From Batillaria attramentaria (taxonomy: Eukaryota > Mollusca > Gastropoda > Batillariidae), in contig JACVVK020000463.1 in the NCBI GenBank assembly GCA_018292915.2, positions 290,001 to 354,000 on the forward strand: 64,000 nt of DNA, read 5' to 3'. The translations under genes and the position numbers were made by a program. Position 1 is the stretch's first letter. Each line of letters begins with the position of its first letter. Of this stretch, positions 1-9,106 are shown piece after piece. The notes under the pieces are model-generated. The model ran no database searches. It was not told the DNA's origin and saw only the letters and a program-made list of their open reading frames with translations.

Positions 1-120
1 GCATGAACTACGTAACAGATATGTATACATACCGATATTTGAAGAGGCTGTTTTTAAATGCGCACGCAGATTTAAAAAAAAAAAATTGCAGTTTTACTTG
101 AATTCTTCAGATCATTATGA

Positions 121-210
121 GCCACTTCAAGCCACTATTATGCAATCTGCAGCGGTCTGGGACCTAGCGGGGTAAGGCCCACGTCTTGTGTAATAGTGGC
201 TTGAAGTGGC
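121..210. mobile_element. 90-bp palindromic MITE (hairpin element), copy A
   Basis: Two 25-nt arms (121-145 and 186-210) are inverted repeats with two mismatches. Each contains AAGCCACTATTA or its complement, and they surround a 40-bp GC-richer core. The same hairpin, with its core in opposite orientation, recurs at 2971-3057 and 27315-27401, so it is a dispersed element and not a chance palindrome. No protein is encoded. No clear target-site duplication was seen. Confidence 0.65.
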
Positions 211-404
211 TGCTAAGGGTGTGCAGTGGCTTGTTCTTTTCAACAAGTCTTTATCATACAGCGGGCGAAGGGCGGTCTGACTTGGACTCCCTAGAGTTAA
301 ACGTGGAGGCTGACCGATTGCGCCGAACATGAATAGGAAGCGAATTCCACAATGAAGTTTCGGAAAAACAGAAGAGGAGGAAGAGAGAGTGGTTGGGGGT
401 GGGG

Positions 405-409
405 GAAAG

Positions 410-455
<46 letters not shown>

Positions 456-500
456 GGCTTAACGCCGCTCAAGCAACACAGGCTAATTCGCGGTGAAAGA
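405..500 (-). mobile_element. Short retroelement 3' tail with (AGTT)n microsatellite
   Basis: Read on the minus strand, this is the tail AGCC(G)CGAATTAG...GCGGCGTTAAGCCC followed by (CTAA)n, which appears here as (AGTT)n at about 413-452. The same tail recurs at 49.5-51.8, 59.3, 61.1, 62.6 and 62.9 kb. The copy is 5'-truncated to the last ~60 bp. Confidence 0.6.
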
Positions 501-1581
501 GGGAAAGAGAGATGATGATGATGATGGAACGTTTATTAGGCATCTCTGCCTATCTTACAAGTAGTCCTAACTACATTCTACAGTAATGAGGGGGGGGGGG
601 GGGGAACCCACTATATGCAAAGATAAATACAAACAATCTAGACTACCGAAAAGGTGAGAGAAAAACAACAAACAATCAAACAAGCAAGAAAACAGGCACA
701 GAAACCTACAGTGATCAGAGAGATGATGATGCTGTTGATGATGTTGAAACCCTTATTTCAGAATCGAGTTGTTAGGCACTGTAAGGACTCTCTTACACAC
801 TGTCCTGCTGATACTACAATATTCAAATAAGTATTAGGACCGCATTAAACCAGAATCTATGAGGCAAATCAAGGAGATTAGAATAAGATTTTTCCCGTAA
901 AATTCGGTAGCAAGGTTAAGGGGTAATTAGTGAACATGGCGACCACTGTTTGGATGGCCCGTGCGCGTCACACAGCATGCTTGGCGCGTTTGAAAATCTG
1001 CAATTTCGGCAAAACTAGACCGAGTTTCAGTGTTCAGTGAGCGATACCTGGGGCTTTCTGCACGGCAAAAATGAGATGCAGGTCAAAGAATGCATCCCTG
1101 GTTATGAACTGTGCTCATTTGTTTGCCTACATAAGCGGCCGTTTCAGGGATGTTCAGCACTACACCAGCATGCCACCACGACAAAAGTTGAATGATATTT
1201 GCAAGTGGTCCTTAACTTTTTGCGAAGGCTGTATGAGAAAAAATGTACAGGACGCCAGCATCAGCAAGGCGTTACTAAAAACGCTGTTCACATAAAACAC
1301 TTTTACGTTCATGCGATTCAGTGCAGAAATTATGTATAGTCTGCCGTAGAGACGAAGAGATGAGAGAGGGAGAGGCACGAAGTAAACAACAGACCCCCCC
1401 CCCCCTACCCCTCCTCCCCCCCCCCGCCCCCCCGCCCGAGACGAGGGACGAAATAAACAACAGACCCCCCCCCCCCCCCAAAAAAAAAAAAAAAAAAAAA
1501 AAAAGTCAAACAAGCAATCACTTACAAAACTTACAATGAGAACAAAATCGTCCACTCTCATGTCTGTTTGGGATGTCACAG
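501..1581. other. Non-coding stretch, probably A2M intron, with low-complexity tracts
   Basis: No supported gene. It contains a poly-G tract near 589-604, a (GAT)n tract near 511-525, and poly-C and poly-A tracts between 1395 and 1504. The open frames across the C/A tracts are low-complexity artefacts. By context this is the intron upstream of A2M exon E1. Confidence 0.5.
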
Positions 1582-1650
1582 GGTGGCGCTGCTCGGGGAC
1601 CAGGACTTACTGCCTTTGTTCTCATCTCACTGCTGGAGAACAATGCTCAG
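1582..1650 (+). CDS. A2M/CD109-like protein, exon E1 (thioester domain helix)
   Basis: This 69-nt exon encodes 23 residues containing LTAFVLISLLEN, which matches the LTA-Y/F-VL-ALLE helix of the alpha-2-macroglobulin/complement thioester domain. The acceptor is TGTCACAG and the donor CAG/GTTAGT; both introns are phase 0. It is the most upstream A2M exon in the window, so the signal peptide, MG domains, bait region and the GCGEQ thioester motif must lie further upstream. E1 lies outside the 24-kb duplication and occurs once. It joins in frame to E2 at 2717 and would equally join E2' at 27064. The call rests on motif and phase, because the exon is short. Confidence 0.75.
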
Positions 1651-2096
1651 GTTAGTACACTGCTCTTTGTTTTATCACCTACGTTCAGGTTCTAGAATTC
1701 ATGTCTTCGGGGAATTATTAGGAGTCTGTCTGTAGAGAAACAACTTTAAAAACAACAAACAAACAAACAACAACAACAACCAAAAAAAAAAAATTGGATG
1801 TCTCCTTTTCCGATCAGGCCTCACTGGAGTGATGCTAGTACACTTTCTGTTTAGGCCAGACAGCCAATTCATCCAAACCCGTTCGCATCGCTTTTGCCAC
1901 TCTCCAGCGCAATAAGTCCCAGCTTCACTGGCAGCTTGCCTCTTGTTGCGACCCCTTGGCATGCACCTTGGCGTACAAAATCACGAAAATCACGCTTTTT
2001 CATGACAACAAAAGCCATTACAAACTAGCACACTCGCCAAAGAGGGTTCTCCAAATAAACACCAAACATGACCCCACGCTCAATTTGTGTCCTAAA

Positions 2097-2704
2097 GGGC
2101 CGTTCTTAACCGGGCGGACTTTTGGTTCGCGAACTAGGTTCGAGGAGTACGGCGAACTAGGTTCGCGCACGTTGTTTCTTAACCGACCAAATACTTGTGC
2201 GCAAACCCTGGTTCGAAAGATTCGTCGAACTAGGTTCGAGGTCTGCATAGCGTGTCGTGGGAACCCTCGCGATCCTTTGGCCGATCCTGCGCTCTGATTG
2301 GCTGCTCGGGGAGAGCTGTTGTGCGCATGTACAAAGTTGAGGAAAATGGCGGACGGCATGGCGGCTATCGACTCACTTCACATTTCCCTCTCTTGCGCTC
2401 TTTTCCTCTTTTCTCCTCTTCCTCGGCTTCCAAGAGTTCACTCAAAACGATAACTACCGCAAATGCCTGGTCGTCTCGATCTACGAAGGCGGCCATTTGG
2501 GTTGTTTACGATTGTCTCAACTTCCGAGTCCGCCTTGTTCGGGCGATGACGTATGCATATCATTAACGGTCGGTTAAGACAGAGAACTGGTTCGTCCGAA
2601 CCTCTGGAACTACGTACGTGTGCGCGCTGGCCCTGTTCGTATACAATACTCAGTTCGCCGAACAAGTTCGCCGGACTGGTGGTTCGCCCGGTTAAGAACG
2701 TCCT
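2097..2704. mobile_element. 608-bp MITE with GTTCTTAACCGGGCG terminal inverted repeats
   Basis: Both ends carry GTTCTTAACCGGGCG as inverted repeats (about 2102-2116 and 2686-2700), with imperfect outer bases GGGCC and AGGAC. Several subterminal GAACTAGGTTCG-type near-palindromes follow (2124-2240). The middle holds an ATTGGC box at 2298 and an AAATGGCGGAC start-like context at 2344, but no sustained ORF. The right end stops about 12 bp before the acceptor of A2M exon E2. Duplication copy 2 keeps only the last ~70 bp (26984-27051), so the segmental breakpoint lies inside this element. Superfamily unknown. Confidence 0.65.
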
Positions 2705-2716
2705 TTACACCTACAG

Positions 2717-2894
2717 GGAGCGAGACAGCGGGTGAGGGACGCCCAGGTGAAGGCCGTGGACTACCTGAAGCAGCAACTGCCGTCCATCACCGACAACTAC
2801 GTGTTGGCCATCGTGTCCTACGCCCTCGCTTTGGCCGGTGATCCTGCGTCGACTAGCGCCTTGGCCCGTCTGGAGAGCAAGGCTGTTGTGGAAG
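2717..2894 (+). CDS. A2M/CD109-like protein, exon E2 (thioester domain)
   Basis: 178 nt, entered in phase 0 after CTACAG and left in phase 1 at GAAG/GTACGG. The 59 residues include VKAVDYLKQQL and YVLAIVSYALALAGDP. This is the A2M thioester-domain helix pair, in which YALAIASYALALA is the family pattern. The upstream polypyrimidine tract is partly supplied by the right end of the MITE at 2097-2704. Compared with E2' there are four substitutions, two of them amino-acid changing (Val to Leu in KAVDY, Asn to Thr in TDNYV). This is the most diverged of the nine duplicated exon pairs. Confidence 0.9.
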
Positions 2895-2970
2895 GTACGG
2901 CAGTAGCTCGAGCTTGACACCCCCCCCCCCCCCCCCTGCCCGCTACATGATAAGAACAAGCCAGTAGAAG

Positions 2971-3057
2971 CCACTACAAGCCACTATTACGCAAAGCGTG
3001 GGCCTTCAACGCTAGGCCCGAGACCGCTGCGCATTGCATAATAGTGGCTTGAAGTGG
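2971..3057. mobile_element. 87-bp palindromic MITE, copy B
   Basis: Arms 2971-2994 and 3034-3057 are inverted repeats with two mismatches, sharing AAGCCACTATTA with the hairpin at 121-210. The GC-rich core lies in the opposite orientation relative to copy A. It lies in intron 2 of the A2M gene; the duplicate is at 27315-27401. Confidence 0.65.
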
Positions 3058-3751
3058 ATCCTGGTGATCTGAACATTTCGAGTAAAACTGAAACTTTTGG
3101 GCTGAAATTCGGGCTTCTAAGAGTTAGTGGTCATTTGTCAGGGCTTAAACCCTTCCGCCTTTTAGCGGATTTCCACCTTTGGCTAAAATGTTCCTCTCCG
3201 CCAACACCGTGTTTCCTCCTATGGAGCATTTCCAATCACTAGTTCCAACTCACACCAAATCGCACAGATTTTGGTCTGATTCTTAAAAAAAAAAAAAAAA
3301 AAAAAAAACTGCCTCTAAAAATGTGTAACCCCTCTAAAGCATTTCAGTTCATGCCAAAAAGCACCGAACTGTACAAATTTTAGTTTTTTTTTTTTTTAAT
3401 AAACTGGGGAACATGCCCCCGAACACCCTAGTGTAGCATGTCTGCTTTGTAGATGCGCGCTCGCGGCTTTGTCACTCCGTCACTAATCGTTTCACACATT
3501 CCCTCCTTTTGGATCATGGACCATTTTAAAATGAGATTATTAGAAGCAAAGGTGGCCTTTACGGAGCGGTAACTGCTCTGTGAAGCTAACTTAATACCCT
3601 TAGGAACTTAATACCCTTAGGAACTTAATACCCTTAGGAACCGAGGGTTACTGATTCTTGGTATTATTACATATAAAGGTGAGGGGAAACGCACATCACG
3701 TAACAACACAGTTGACGAACAAGCTAGCGCAAACACACATTGACTATGCAG
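3058..3751. other. A2M intron sequence between E2 and E3
   Basis: No gene seen. Features are poly-A near 3283-3307, poly-T near 3385-3398, and three tandem copies of a 21-nt unit containing TTAATACCCTTAGGAAC at about 3587-3642. Copy 2 has a single unit (near 27930), so this is a contracted or expanded minisatellite. Confidence 0.6.
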
Positions 3752-3966
3752 GCAAAATGAAGTACTGGCGAGGCCCAGCCACGTCACTTCCGGTAAACAC
3801 CGGCTACTACTGGCAGAGGCCGTACAGTGGATCAGCCAGTGACGTGGAAATTACGTCATACGCTCTTCTGACGTACGCAGCGTCCCGTAATTATGTCGAT
3901 GGTCTGGGCGTGATGAACTGGTTGGCGTCTCAACGGAACTCACTCGGCGGTTACTACTCTACCCAG
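3752..3966 (+). CDS. A2M/CD109-like protein, exon E3 (thioester domain C-terminal helices)
   Basis: 215 nt. The acceptor GACTATGCAG is entered in phase 1 (Gly codon split) and the donor CAG/GTCTGT is phase 0. It encodes SDVEITSYALLTY followed by VMNWLASQRNSLGGY, which match the A2M-family SADVEMTAYALL and WL-QRNSLGG signatures near the end of the thioester domain. The duplicate at 28536-28750 differs by one silent change as far as I can see. The exon is followed at once by a (CT)n tract and nested SINE fragments. Confidence 0.92.
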
Positions 3967-4212
3967 GTCTGTCTCTCTCTCTCTCTCTCCCTCTCTCTCT
4001 CTCTGAATCTACGTGGTGGAAAAGGACGTTACACTCCCAAAGATCCACCTACCCACCTTTCTCTTTGAATCCCGGCTGGGGCCAAATATTTGTGCTGGCC
4101 TTTTTCTCGTTGTTCCGTCTTTGGTATCACCCATATGTGGTGGAAAAGGACGTTAAATCTTCAACCCCCGCCCCCGCCCCCATACCAGCACCACCACCAC
4201 CACCACCAAACC

Positions 4213-4265
<53 letters not shown>

Positions 4266-4379
4266 GTTCGAGTCCCGGCTGGGGCCAAATATTTGTATTG
4301 GCCTTTTTCTCGTTGCCCCGTCTTTGATATCACCCTTACATGGTGGAAAAGGACGTTAAACTCTCAAACACCCCCACCC

Positions 4380-4420
<41 letters not shown>

Positions 4421-4430
4421 GACATAAAGC
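3967..4430 (+). repeat. Nested SINE-A fragments separated by (CT)n and poly-C tracts
   Basis: Three SINE-A pieces follow each other: about 4009-4035 (tail only), 4066-4165 and 4263-4370. Each has TGGTGGAAAAGGACGTTA, and the last two also have CCCGGCTGGGGCCAAATATTTGT. They are separated by (CT)n at 3968-4002, 4218-4262 and 4390-4418 and by (CCCCCR)n and (ACC)n tracts. New SINE copies seem to have landed in the pyrimidine tails of older ones. Confidence 0.7.
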
Positions 4431-4591
4431 CAAAAAGGGTTTCTTTGTTTGTTTTTGTTTTCTGCTTTGTTCCTTTTCCGCGCTTTGAATCCTATGTAGA
4501 CACAGTAATACTATGTTTTCCAACGGTGTGTAGAATCATCCCAAGCGGCCAGTCTGGTCCAGATTCTGTCGGTTTTGTGTTTTTTTCACAG

Positions 4592-4744
4592 GACACGATC
4601 ATCGCCCTTCAAGCGCTTTCTGAGTTCGCTCCCCTGGCCAACTCGGGTGACTCTCTAGACGTGGAGGTAGACGTGACAGCCGGGTCTTTCACCCCTCACT
4701 TCACCGTCACCAAGGGCAACGCGCTCGTGCTGCAGAGTGCTGAG
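4592..4744 (+). CDS. A2M/CD109-like protein, exon E4
   Basis: 153 nt, both introns phase 0 (TTTTTTCACAG acceptor, GAG/GTATGA donor). It begins DTIIALQALSEFAPL, the A2M-family DT-ALQALSEYA segment that closes the thioester domain, then runs into a beta-rich linker (VEVDVTAGSFTPHFTV). It continues directly from the STQ that ends E3. One silent difference from E4' was seen. Confidence 0.92.
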
Positions 4745-4783
4745 GTATGATTTCTGGCTGTGAGCCCAGCACTTGTACCAGGG

Positions 4784-4784
<1 letters not shown>

Positions 4785-4844
<60 letters not shown>
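4785..4844. repeat. (GT)n microsatellite
   Basis: An uninterrupted GT repeat of about 58 bp lies just inside the intron after E4. The copy-2 tract (29562-29619) is of similar length. An (AAC)n tract at about 4902-4917 follows and is longer in copy 2. Confidence 0.9.
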
Positions 4845-4847
<3 letters not shown>

Positions 4848-5257
4848 CTTGCTGCCTCAACCTTAGGCTCATGACACACGGGACGCGTTTTTGTTCGAAA
4901 ACAACAACAACAACAAATCCAGAACAGCTCAAAACACGCTCCGGGAAAGCAAAATCAAAATAAAAACAACTTGCAAAGGCATGTTGTAGCCGCATGCCAC
5001 GGACGAGGAACACGGACAAACACCATGTTCGCTGTTTGTTCAGACTACAAAAACTCACGTGTGACTGGGGCCTTACTATGACCCTTCAGCAGTAGAGAAG
5101 GATGTAGGTCCAACCAACCAACCAACCAGCCAACCAACCAAATCAACCACCATTGAGTACTTCCTTGTTTGTCTGTGTTTCTTTGGGTCGTTCTCATGAG
5201 AAGCACGACTTTGGTGTCTTATTTCTCGTAATTGATTTTGTTTTCTTTTTATTCCAG

Positions 5258-5320
5258 ACGAAAACTGTCCCCGATTCACTCACTGTCTCCGCCACAGGCT
5301 CTGGTGTTGCTTTGCTTCAG
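5258..5320 (+). CDS. A2M/CD109-like protein, exon E5
   Basis: A 63-nt exon with both introns phase 0, acceptor TTTTTATTCCAG and donor CAG/GTGCGT. It encodes TKTVPDSLTVSATGSGVALLQ. This corresponds to the beta-strand segment containing the G-G-A-L-Q type turn between the thioester and receptor-binding domains of A2M/CD109 proteins. It is identical in copy 2 (30039-30101). Confidence 0.85.
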
Positions 5321-5388
5321 GTGCGTCCAGTTATAGCGTGTTTGTGCGTCGGGGAAAGGGGGTTGGGTAGAGAGACAGAGTGACGGAC

Positions 5389-5397
<9 letters not shown>

Positions 5398-5419
<22 letters not shown>

Positions 5420-5539
5420 ACCTTAGATAGAAGTTACAGGCATATCCACACCAATTTTAAAACTTGCCGTTGCCATAAGGACTAATACTACTGTCAACCA
5501 GGGACTTACATATAGAAAAGGAGATAATAAGTAAGGACA

Positions 5540-5618
<79 letters not shown>

Positions 5619-5693
5619 CACACATTGTTCACACGCATCTATACAGAAAGTTAATCATGTACACAGAAATAATGTTGATAAAAATGAAAGTGG

Positions 5694-5732
<39 letters not shown>
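5398..5732. repeat. (GA)n, (CA)n-(CGCA)n and (GA)n microsatellites in the E5-E6 intron
   Basis: Tracts are (GA)n near 5395-5418, (CA)n passing into (CGCA)n near 5539-5620, and (GA)n near 5698-5730. In copy 2 the first GA tract is longer and the second much shorter, so length change after duplication has gone both ways. Confidence 0.85.
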
Positions 5733-5734
<2 letters not shown>

Positions 5735-5768
5735 TAGCGCTCCTTGTGACGTCACTCTTGCTGTCCAG

Positions 5769-5878
5769 GTGGACGTGTTCTTTAACGTGGAGGCGGAGGT
5801 GGAGGAGCCGGCCTTTGAACTGCACGTTAACCTGACCAAGGACACACTCAACCTGCTGGAGATGGAGATGTGTGCAAG
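5769..5878 (+). CDS. A2M/CD109-like protein, exon E6
   Basis: 110 nt, phase 0 in (CTGTCCAG) and phase 2 out (GCAAG/GTACTA). It encodes VDVFFNVEAEVEEPAFELHV and onward to LLEMEMCAR, matching the start of the A2M receptor-binding domain, in which a beta strand is followed by ...L-I-C-R/Y-. The split Arg codon is completed by E7. No difference from E6' was seen. Confidence 0.88.
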
Positions 5879-5924
5879 GTACTATAATAATGATAAGACG
5901 AAGAAGAAGCAGAAGAAGAGACAA

Positions 5925-6149
5925 GGGACTTTGGCCTAGCGGTTTAAGCGTTCAGTCCGCGGATTCCTGCCGAGTTCGAATCCTCTGATACCTGGTGGAA
6001 CACCCACAGCCACTCCACCCTCGATTCCTCGCATGGGCAGTAATTTGGTTGAACACTGAGGAACCTGTAGACTCGCTTCCGATCTAAGTAGAGCTGTTCT
6101 ACGCCTCCACCCCCCCCCCCTCCACCCCCCCCCCACACACACACTCACA

Positions 6150-6191
<42 letters not shown>

Positions 6192-6250
6192 GCTACCCCC
6201 CCCCCCCCCAACCCCCCCCCCCCCCCAACCACCCCCCCCCCCCACCCCCC
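5925..6250 (+). mobile_element. SINE-B (tRNA-derived) followed by poly-C/(CA)n tract
   Basis: A tRNA-like head has an A-box-like TAGCGGTTTAAGCG at 5937 and a B-box GAGTTCGAATCC at 5973. A non-tRNA body runs to about 6105, and then a long C-rich tail with a (CA)n stretch (6132-6190). The copy in unit 2 is at 30710-31035. It is not a functional tRNA gene, because the tRNA half lacks a pairable acceptor stem. Confidence 0.65.
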
Positions 6251-6543
6251 TCTCGCCCCGATGGTGGTCGGGGGCAGGAGAGTAGTGTGGATACATTCTA
6301 ACTGAGCGCACTCCCGTTTGTACAGTTCGCCGGTTAGGCCCATTCTAACTGTGCAGCAGTAACACTGGTTCAAACCGCTGGGAAATGAACCCAGCACGCA
6401 CGCTCTGGCGAATCACGTGCATTTGCTCATACGCTGGACATGTGCAGCAACACACTACAAAGACACAATCATGATTTGTGGTGCAAAGGGCCAGCACAGC
6501 TATTTCATTTTCCGAATTTCTCTTTCCTCGTGTCCGTTTGCAG

Positions 6544-6691
6544 ATGGCTTGCAGCGGGTTCCAGCGGTATGGCTGTACAGGAAGTGGGTATCCCATCAGG
6601 CTTCGAGGTGGACACGGAGTCGCTGCTGGGACCATACACACTCAAACGGAAAGAGACGGAAAACTCGAAGCTGGTGTTGTACTTCGACGAG
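6544..6691 (+). CDS. A2M/CD109-like protein, exon E7 (receptor-binding domain)
   Basis: 148 nt, phase 2 in (CGTTTGCAG) and phase 0 out (GAG/GTAAAA). It encodes GMAVQEVGIPSGFEVD and KLVLYFDE. The run MA-V-EV-PSGF--D and the later V-LY-DE are diagnostic for the A2M receptor-binding domain. Identical in copy 2 (31330-31477) as read. Confidence 0.93.
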
Positions 6692-6708
6692 GTAAAACAA
6701 ATATAGAG

Positions 6709-6755
6709 TAGTGAGTGAGTGAGTGAGTGAGTGAGTGAGTGAGTGAGTGAGTGAG
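6709..6755. repeat. (GTGA)n microsatellite
   Basis: About eleven GTGA units directly after the E7 donor region. Copy 2 (31497-31525) has only about seven, a simple length polymorphism between the duplicates. Confidence 0.9.
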
Positions 6756-6778
6756 TTTAACACATTTCGTGCCGCGCG

Positions 6779-6870
6779 TGGTTTTTTGTTTTTGTTTTCT
6801 GTTTGTTTTTTGCTGCCACAACTCTTTGCCGGCTCCAGTGATATTCCTCCCTGGTAAAGGGTGGCATCCA
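6779..6870 (-). mobile_element. Retroelement fragment with A-rich 3' end, first of a pair
   Basis: The stretch GCTGCCACAACTCTTTGCC plus the following ~45 bp is repeated at 7708-7776 with modest divergence. On the minus strand both end in an A-rich tail, as expected for a 3' retrotransposon end. Family unknown. Confidence 0.4.
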
Positions 6871-6944
6871 TGGAGGGCTCTGAAACTGGGGCAATTTTTA
6901 TTATGCATGATGATGGAGATGAGGATGATGGTAAGATGATGCTA

Positions 6945-7286
6945 TGGAGGTCCGTGTGGTTTGGGACTGCGGGACAGGGTCGCATTCCGCGCTTCCTGTC
7001 ATAAATATCGGCATTAACCAGGCCGGGGAACTACGGCACCTGCGGTGCCGGCCGTGCAGTCCACATCATAAGACGTGTCATACGAAGGGAAGCACCCCCA
7101 AAGTCGCACCCGTGAAGTGGGTGAATCTGGGCTGTATGGCAACAGCCTCCCCATCGGGTCCATAGCACACCCGCTCTGGGTAGGAGCCGACCTAGGCAGG
7201 AAAAATCCCGCTTGCCTCGGCTGGGACTCGAACCCGGGTCTCCCTGTCCATGGTCCGAAGTGTTAACCACTACACTACGGGGGCCG
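6945..7286 (-). mobile_element. SINE-C (tRNA-derived, minus strand)
   Basis: Read on the minus strand from about 7286 there is a tRNA-like head with A-box TAGTGTAGTGGTTAAC and B-box GGTTCGAGTCC, then a long body to about 6945. The left boundary is approximate. The copy in unit 2 spans about 31715-32056. Not a functional tRNA gene. Confidence 0.55.
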
Positions 7287-8136
7287 GTGTATCCCATGTT
7301 TTTGACTCTTTTTCGGTTTTGACCCTGTATGCGAAAAACGGGCAAGATTAACTGTTCAGTGACAGCTCTCACTGCAGCAAACACGAGTATAATCGAAATG
7401 CAACGCTCCCACTAAGCCAAATTCAAATCCGTGTAGACAAATTATGCTTTAAAAAAAAAAATAATAAGTAAGACCATTGGTGAATTTTATTTCTTCTTTT
7501 TTCCCTTTAATCTTTTTCTTAAATGGTGTAATTCCATCCTTGCTAAGCCATCGTATGTTTTGGAACATGTGAGTGCGCCTGTATTCTCGGAATTCTTTAT
7601 CTTGATGATTACTACAGTTGGTATGTACAGATTAGTACACTATGGTACAGTGGGGTTTTTGTTTGTTTGTTTGTGTGTGTGTTTTTTGTTTTTTTTTTGT
7701 TTTTTTTTTTGCTGCCCCAACTCTTTGCCAGCTCCAGTGGTGTTCCTCCCAGGTCATGGGTGGAACCCACGGAGTGTTTCTTTGTCATTTTTTTTTTTTT
7801 TTTCACCGGCTTTGCACAAACGGTTGAACATTCAAACTGTACGACTGTTGTTCTGGAGCACTCAGTGTGGTCGCCGCTTCATTGAGTAATCTTCTGTTGG
7901 CTCAGTTCTGTTGGCTCAGTGCCAGCATTACAAACGCTGTCACTGTCCAGGTGTCTAAGTGGTGTGGTGATTGATAGTTACCACGAAAACAGCTCAGAAC
8001 GACTGTGGGCATGAACATGGTAGCGTTAGTCCCTTTAATGTTTTTTTGTTTTGTTTTTTGGATCCAAATACACACCATTCATTTATTTATTTGTTCATAC
8101 ATTGCTTTCTTTTTGCCTCTGCAACTCTTTGATCAG
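7287..8136. other. A2M intron between SINE-C and E8
   Basis: No gene seen. It contains T-rich tracts at 7679-7710 and 7789-7803 and the second copy (7708-7776) of the A-tailed repeat described at 6779. The region is collinear with 32057-32901. Confidence 0.6.
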
Positions 8137-8239
8137 ATCAGTGGAATCCCGACGTGTGTGCGTATGTCCATGCTGAGAACCCGGATGGTGGCCAAGTCGA
8201 AGCCGGTTGCTGTCCGCGTCTATGATTACTATGAACCGG
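8137..8239 (+). CDS. A2M/CD109-like protein, exon E8 (receptor-binding domain)
   Basis: 103 nt, phase 0 in (TTTGATCAG) and phase 1 out (CCGG/GTGAGT). It encodes a strand with R-V-A-K-S-K-PVAVRVYDYYEP. The motif V-VYDYY-P is the hallmark of the last strands of the A2M receptor-binding domain. Identical to 32902-33004 as read. Confidence 0.93.
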
Positions 8240-8324
8240 GTGAGTTTGCAGAAGGTGCTGCCAGCGTGCCCTGTATGGCATTAACTGGAAAACCGTATGC
8301 TAATATGGATGCCTGGTCGTGGGA

Positions 8325-8445
8325 GTGGGCGGGTGTTTGGGAGTTTAACGTCATTTTCCACGTGTATGGGTGATATCAAAGACGGGGCAGCGAACAAAAA
8401 AAGGCTAGTGCAAATAGCCTGCTTGTGGATTCGAATGCCGATAGT
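8325..8445 (-). mobile_element. SINE-A copy, minus strand
   Basis: The complement reads GATATCACCC...GTGGAAAATGACGTTAAACTCCC with the tRNA-like head degraded (GATTCGAATGCC at about 8430). It is the same family as 8705-8876. The second copy (33088-33225) has gained a longer poly-A run. Confidence 0.6.
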
Positions 8446-8497
8446 GTCAAATGTGAGCAGACCAGTTTCTTTGTCTTCGAAATCAACTAGCTATTGT

Positions 8498-8609
<112 letters not shown>

Positions 8610-8704
8610 CCTTGTAAACACCAAACTGACACCCTCCCCGCTACTGTGTTGTGTGCATGGTGCCAAATACTTGTTATGTTGCTTTTCTGTCTTATATCCT
8701 TTCC

Positions 8705-8876
8705 GGGGAGCCGGGATAGCTGAATGGTAGAGCGTTGGACTTTCAATGCTGTGGTCGTGAGTTCAAATCCCGGCTCCTGCCAAATATTTGTGCTGGTCTT
8801 TTTCTCGTTGCCCCGTCTTTGATATCACCCATACGTGGTGGAAAAGGACGTTAAACTCCCAACACCCACCCACCCC
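8705..8876 (+). mobile_element. SINE-A, full-length copy with 14-bp target-site duplication
   Basis: This 172-bp element is flanked by CTTATATCCTTTCC at 8691-8704 and 8877-8890. Its head GGAGCCGGGA pairs perfectly with TCCCGGCTCC at the end of the tRNA-like part. An A-box TAGCTGAATGG and a B-box-like GAGTTCAAATCCC are present. The body contains AAATATTTGTGCTGG and GGTGGAAAAGGACGTTAAAC, and the tail is (CCCACC)n. The insertion predates the segmental duplication because copy 2 has it with the same duplication (33472-33643). Confidence 0.85.
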
Positions 8877-9023
8877 CTTATATCCTTTCCTGAGAGTGAA
8901 CTTTCATTTTCAGTAGAATGCCATGTAAAATAATTATTTGGACTGATAAGCAGTACCGTCCGCTTCAAGTTAATAACAAAGACATATTTCACGTGTAACT
9001 TACCAACTGACCTTCACCTTCAG

Positions 9024-9106
9024 ACAACCAAGCGACCACTTTCTACGAGTCGGCCGTGCTGAAGGGATCATCTGTGTGTGACGTCTGCCCGGACTGTGGA
9101 TGTCCT
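9024..9106 (+). CDS. A2M/CD109-like protein, exon E9 (C-terminal Cys-rich segment)
   Basis: 83 nt, phase 1 in (CACCTTCAG) and phase 0 out (CCT/GTAAGT). It completes the P-D-N-ATTFYES strand of the receptor-binding domain and ends with CDVCPDCGCP, five cysteines in ten residues. If the donor is not used, the frame stays open to a stop at 9287-9289, and AATAAA hexamers lie at 10221 and 10238, so a shorter alternative 3' end is possible. Identical in copy 2 (33791-33873) as read. Confidence 0.88.

Noticed and set aside
1160..1579. Gly-rich minus-strand frame near 1.4 kb
   Set aside because: Caused by poly-C/poly-A tracts; low complexity only.
7210..7286. Minus-strand tRNA gene with good A and B boxes
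   Set aside because: It continues into a long SINE body with no usable acceptor-stem end; treated as SINE-C.
8705..8776. tRNA gene at the head of SINE-A, with GGAGCCGGGA pairing to TCCCGGCTCC
   Set aside because: The T-stem does not pair, the element has a SINE body, tail and 14-bp target duplication, and related heads are mutated; it is a tRNA-derived SINE.
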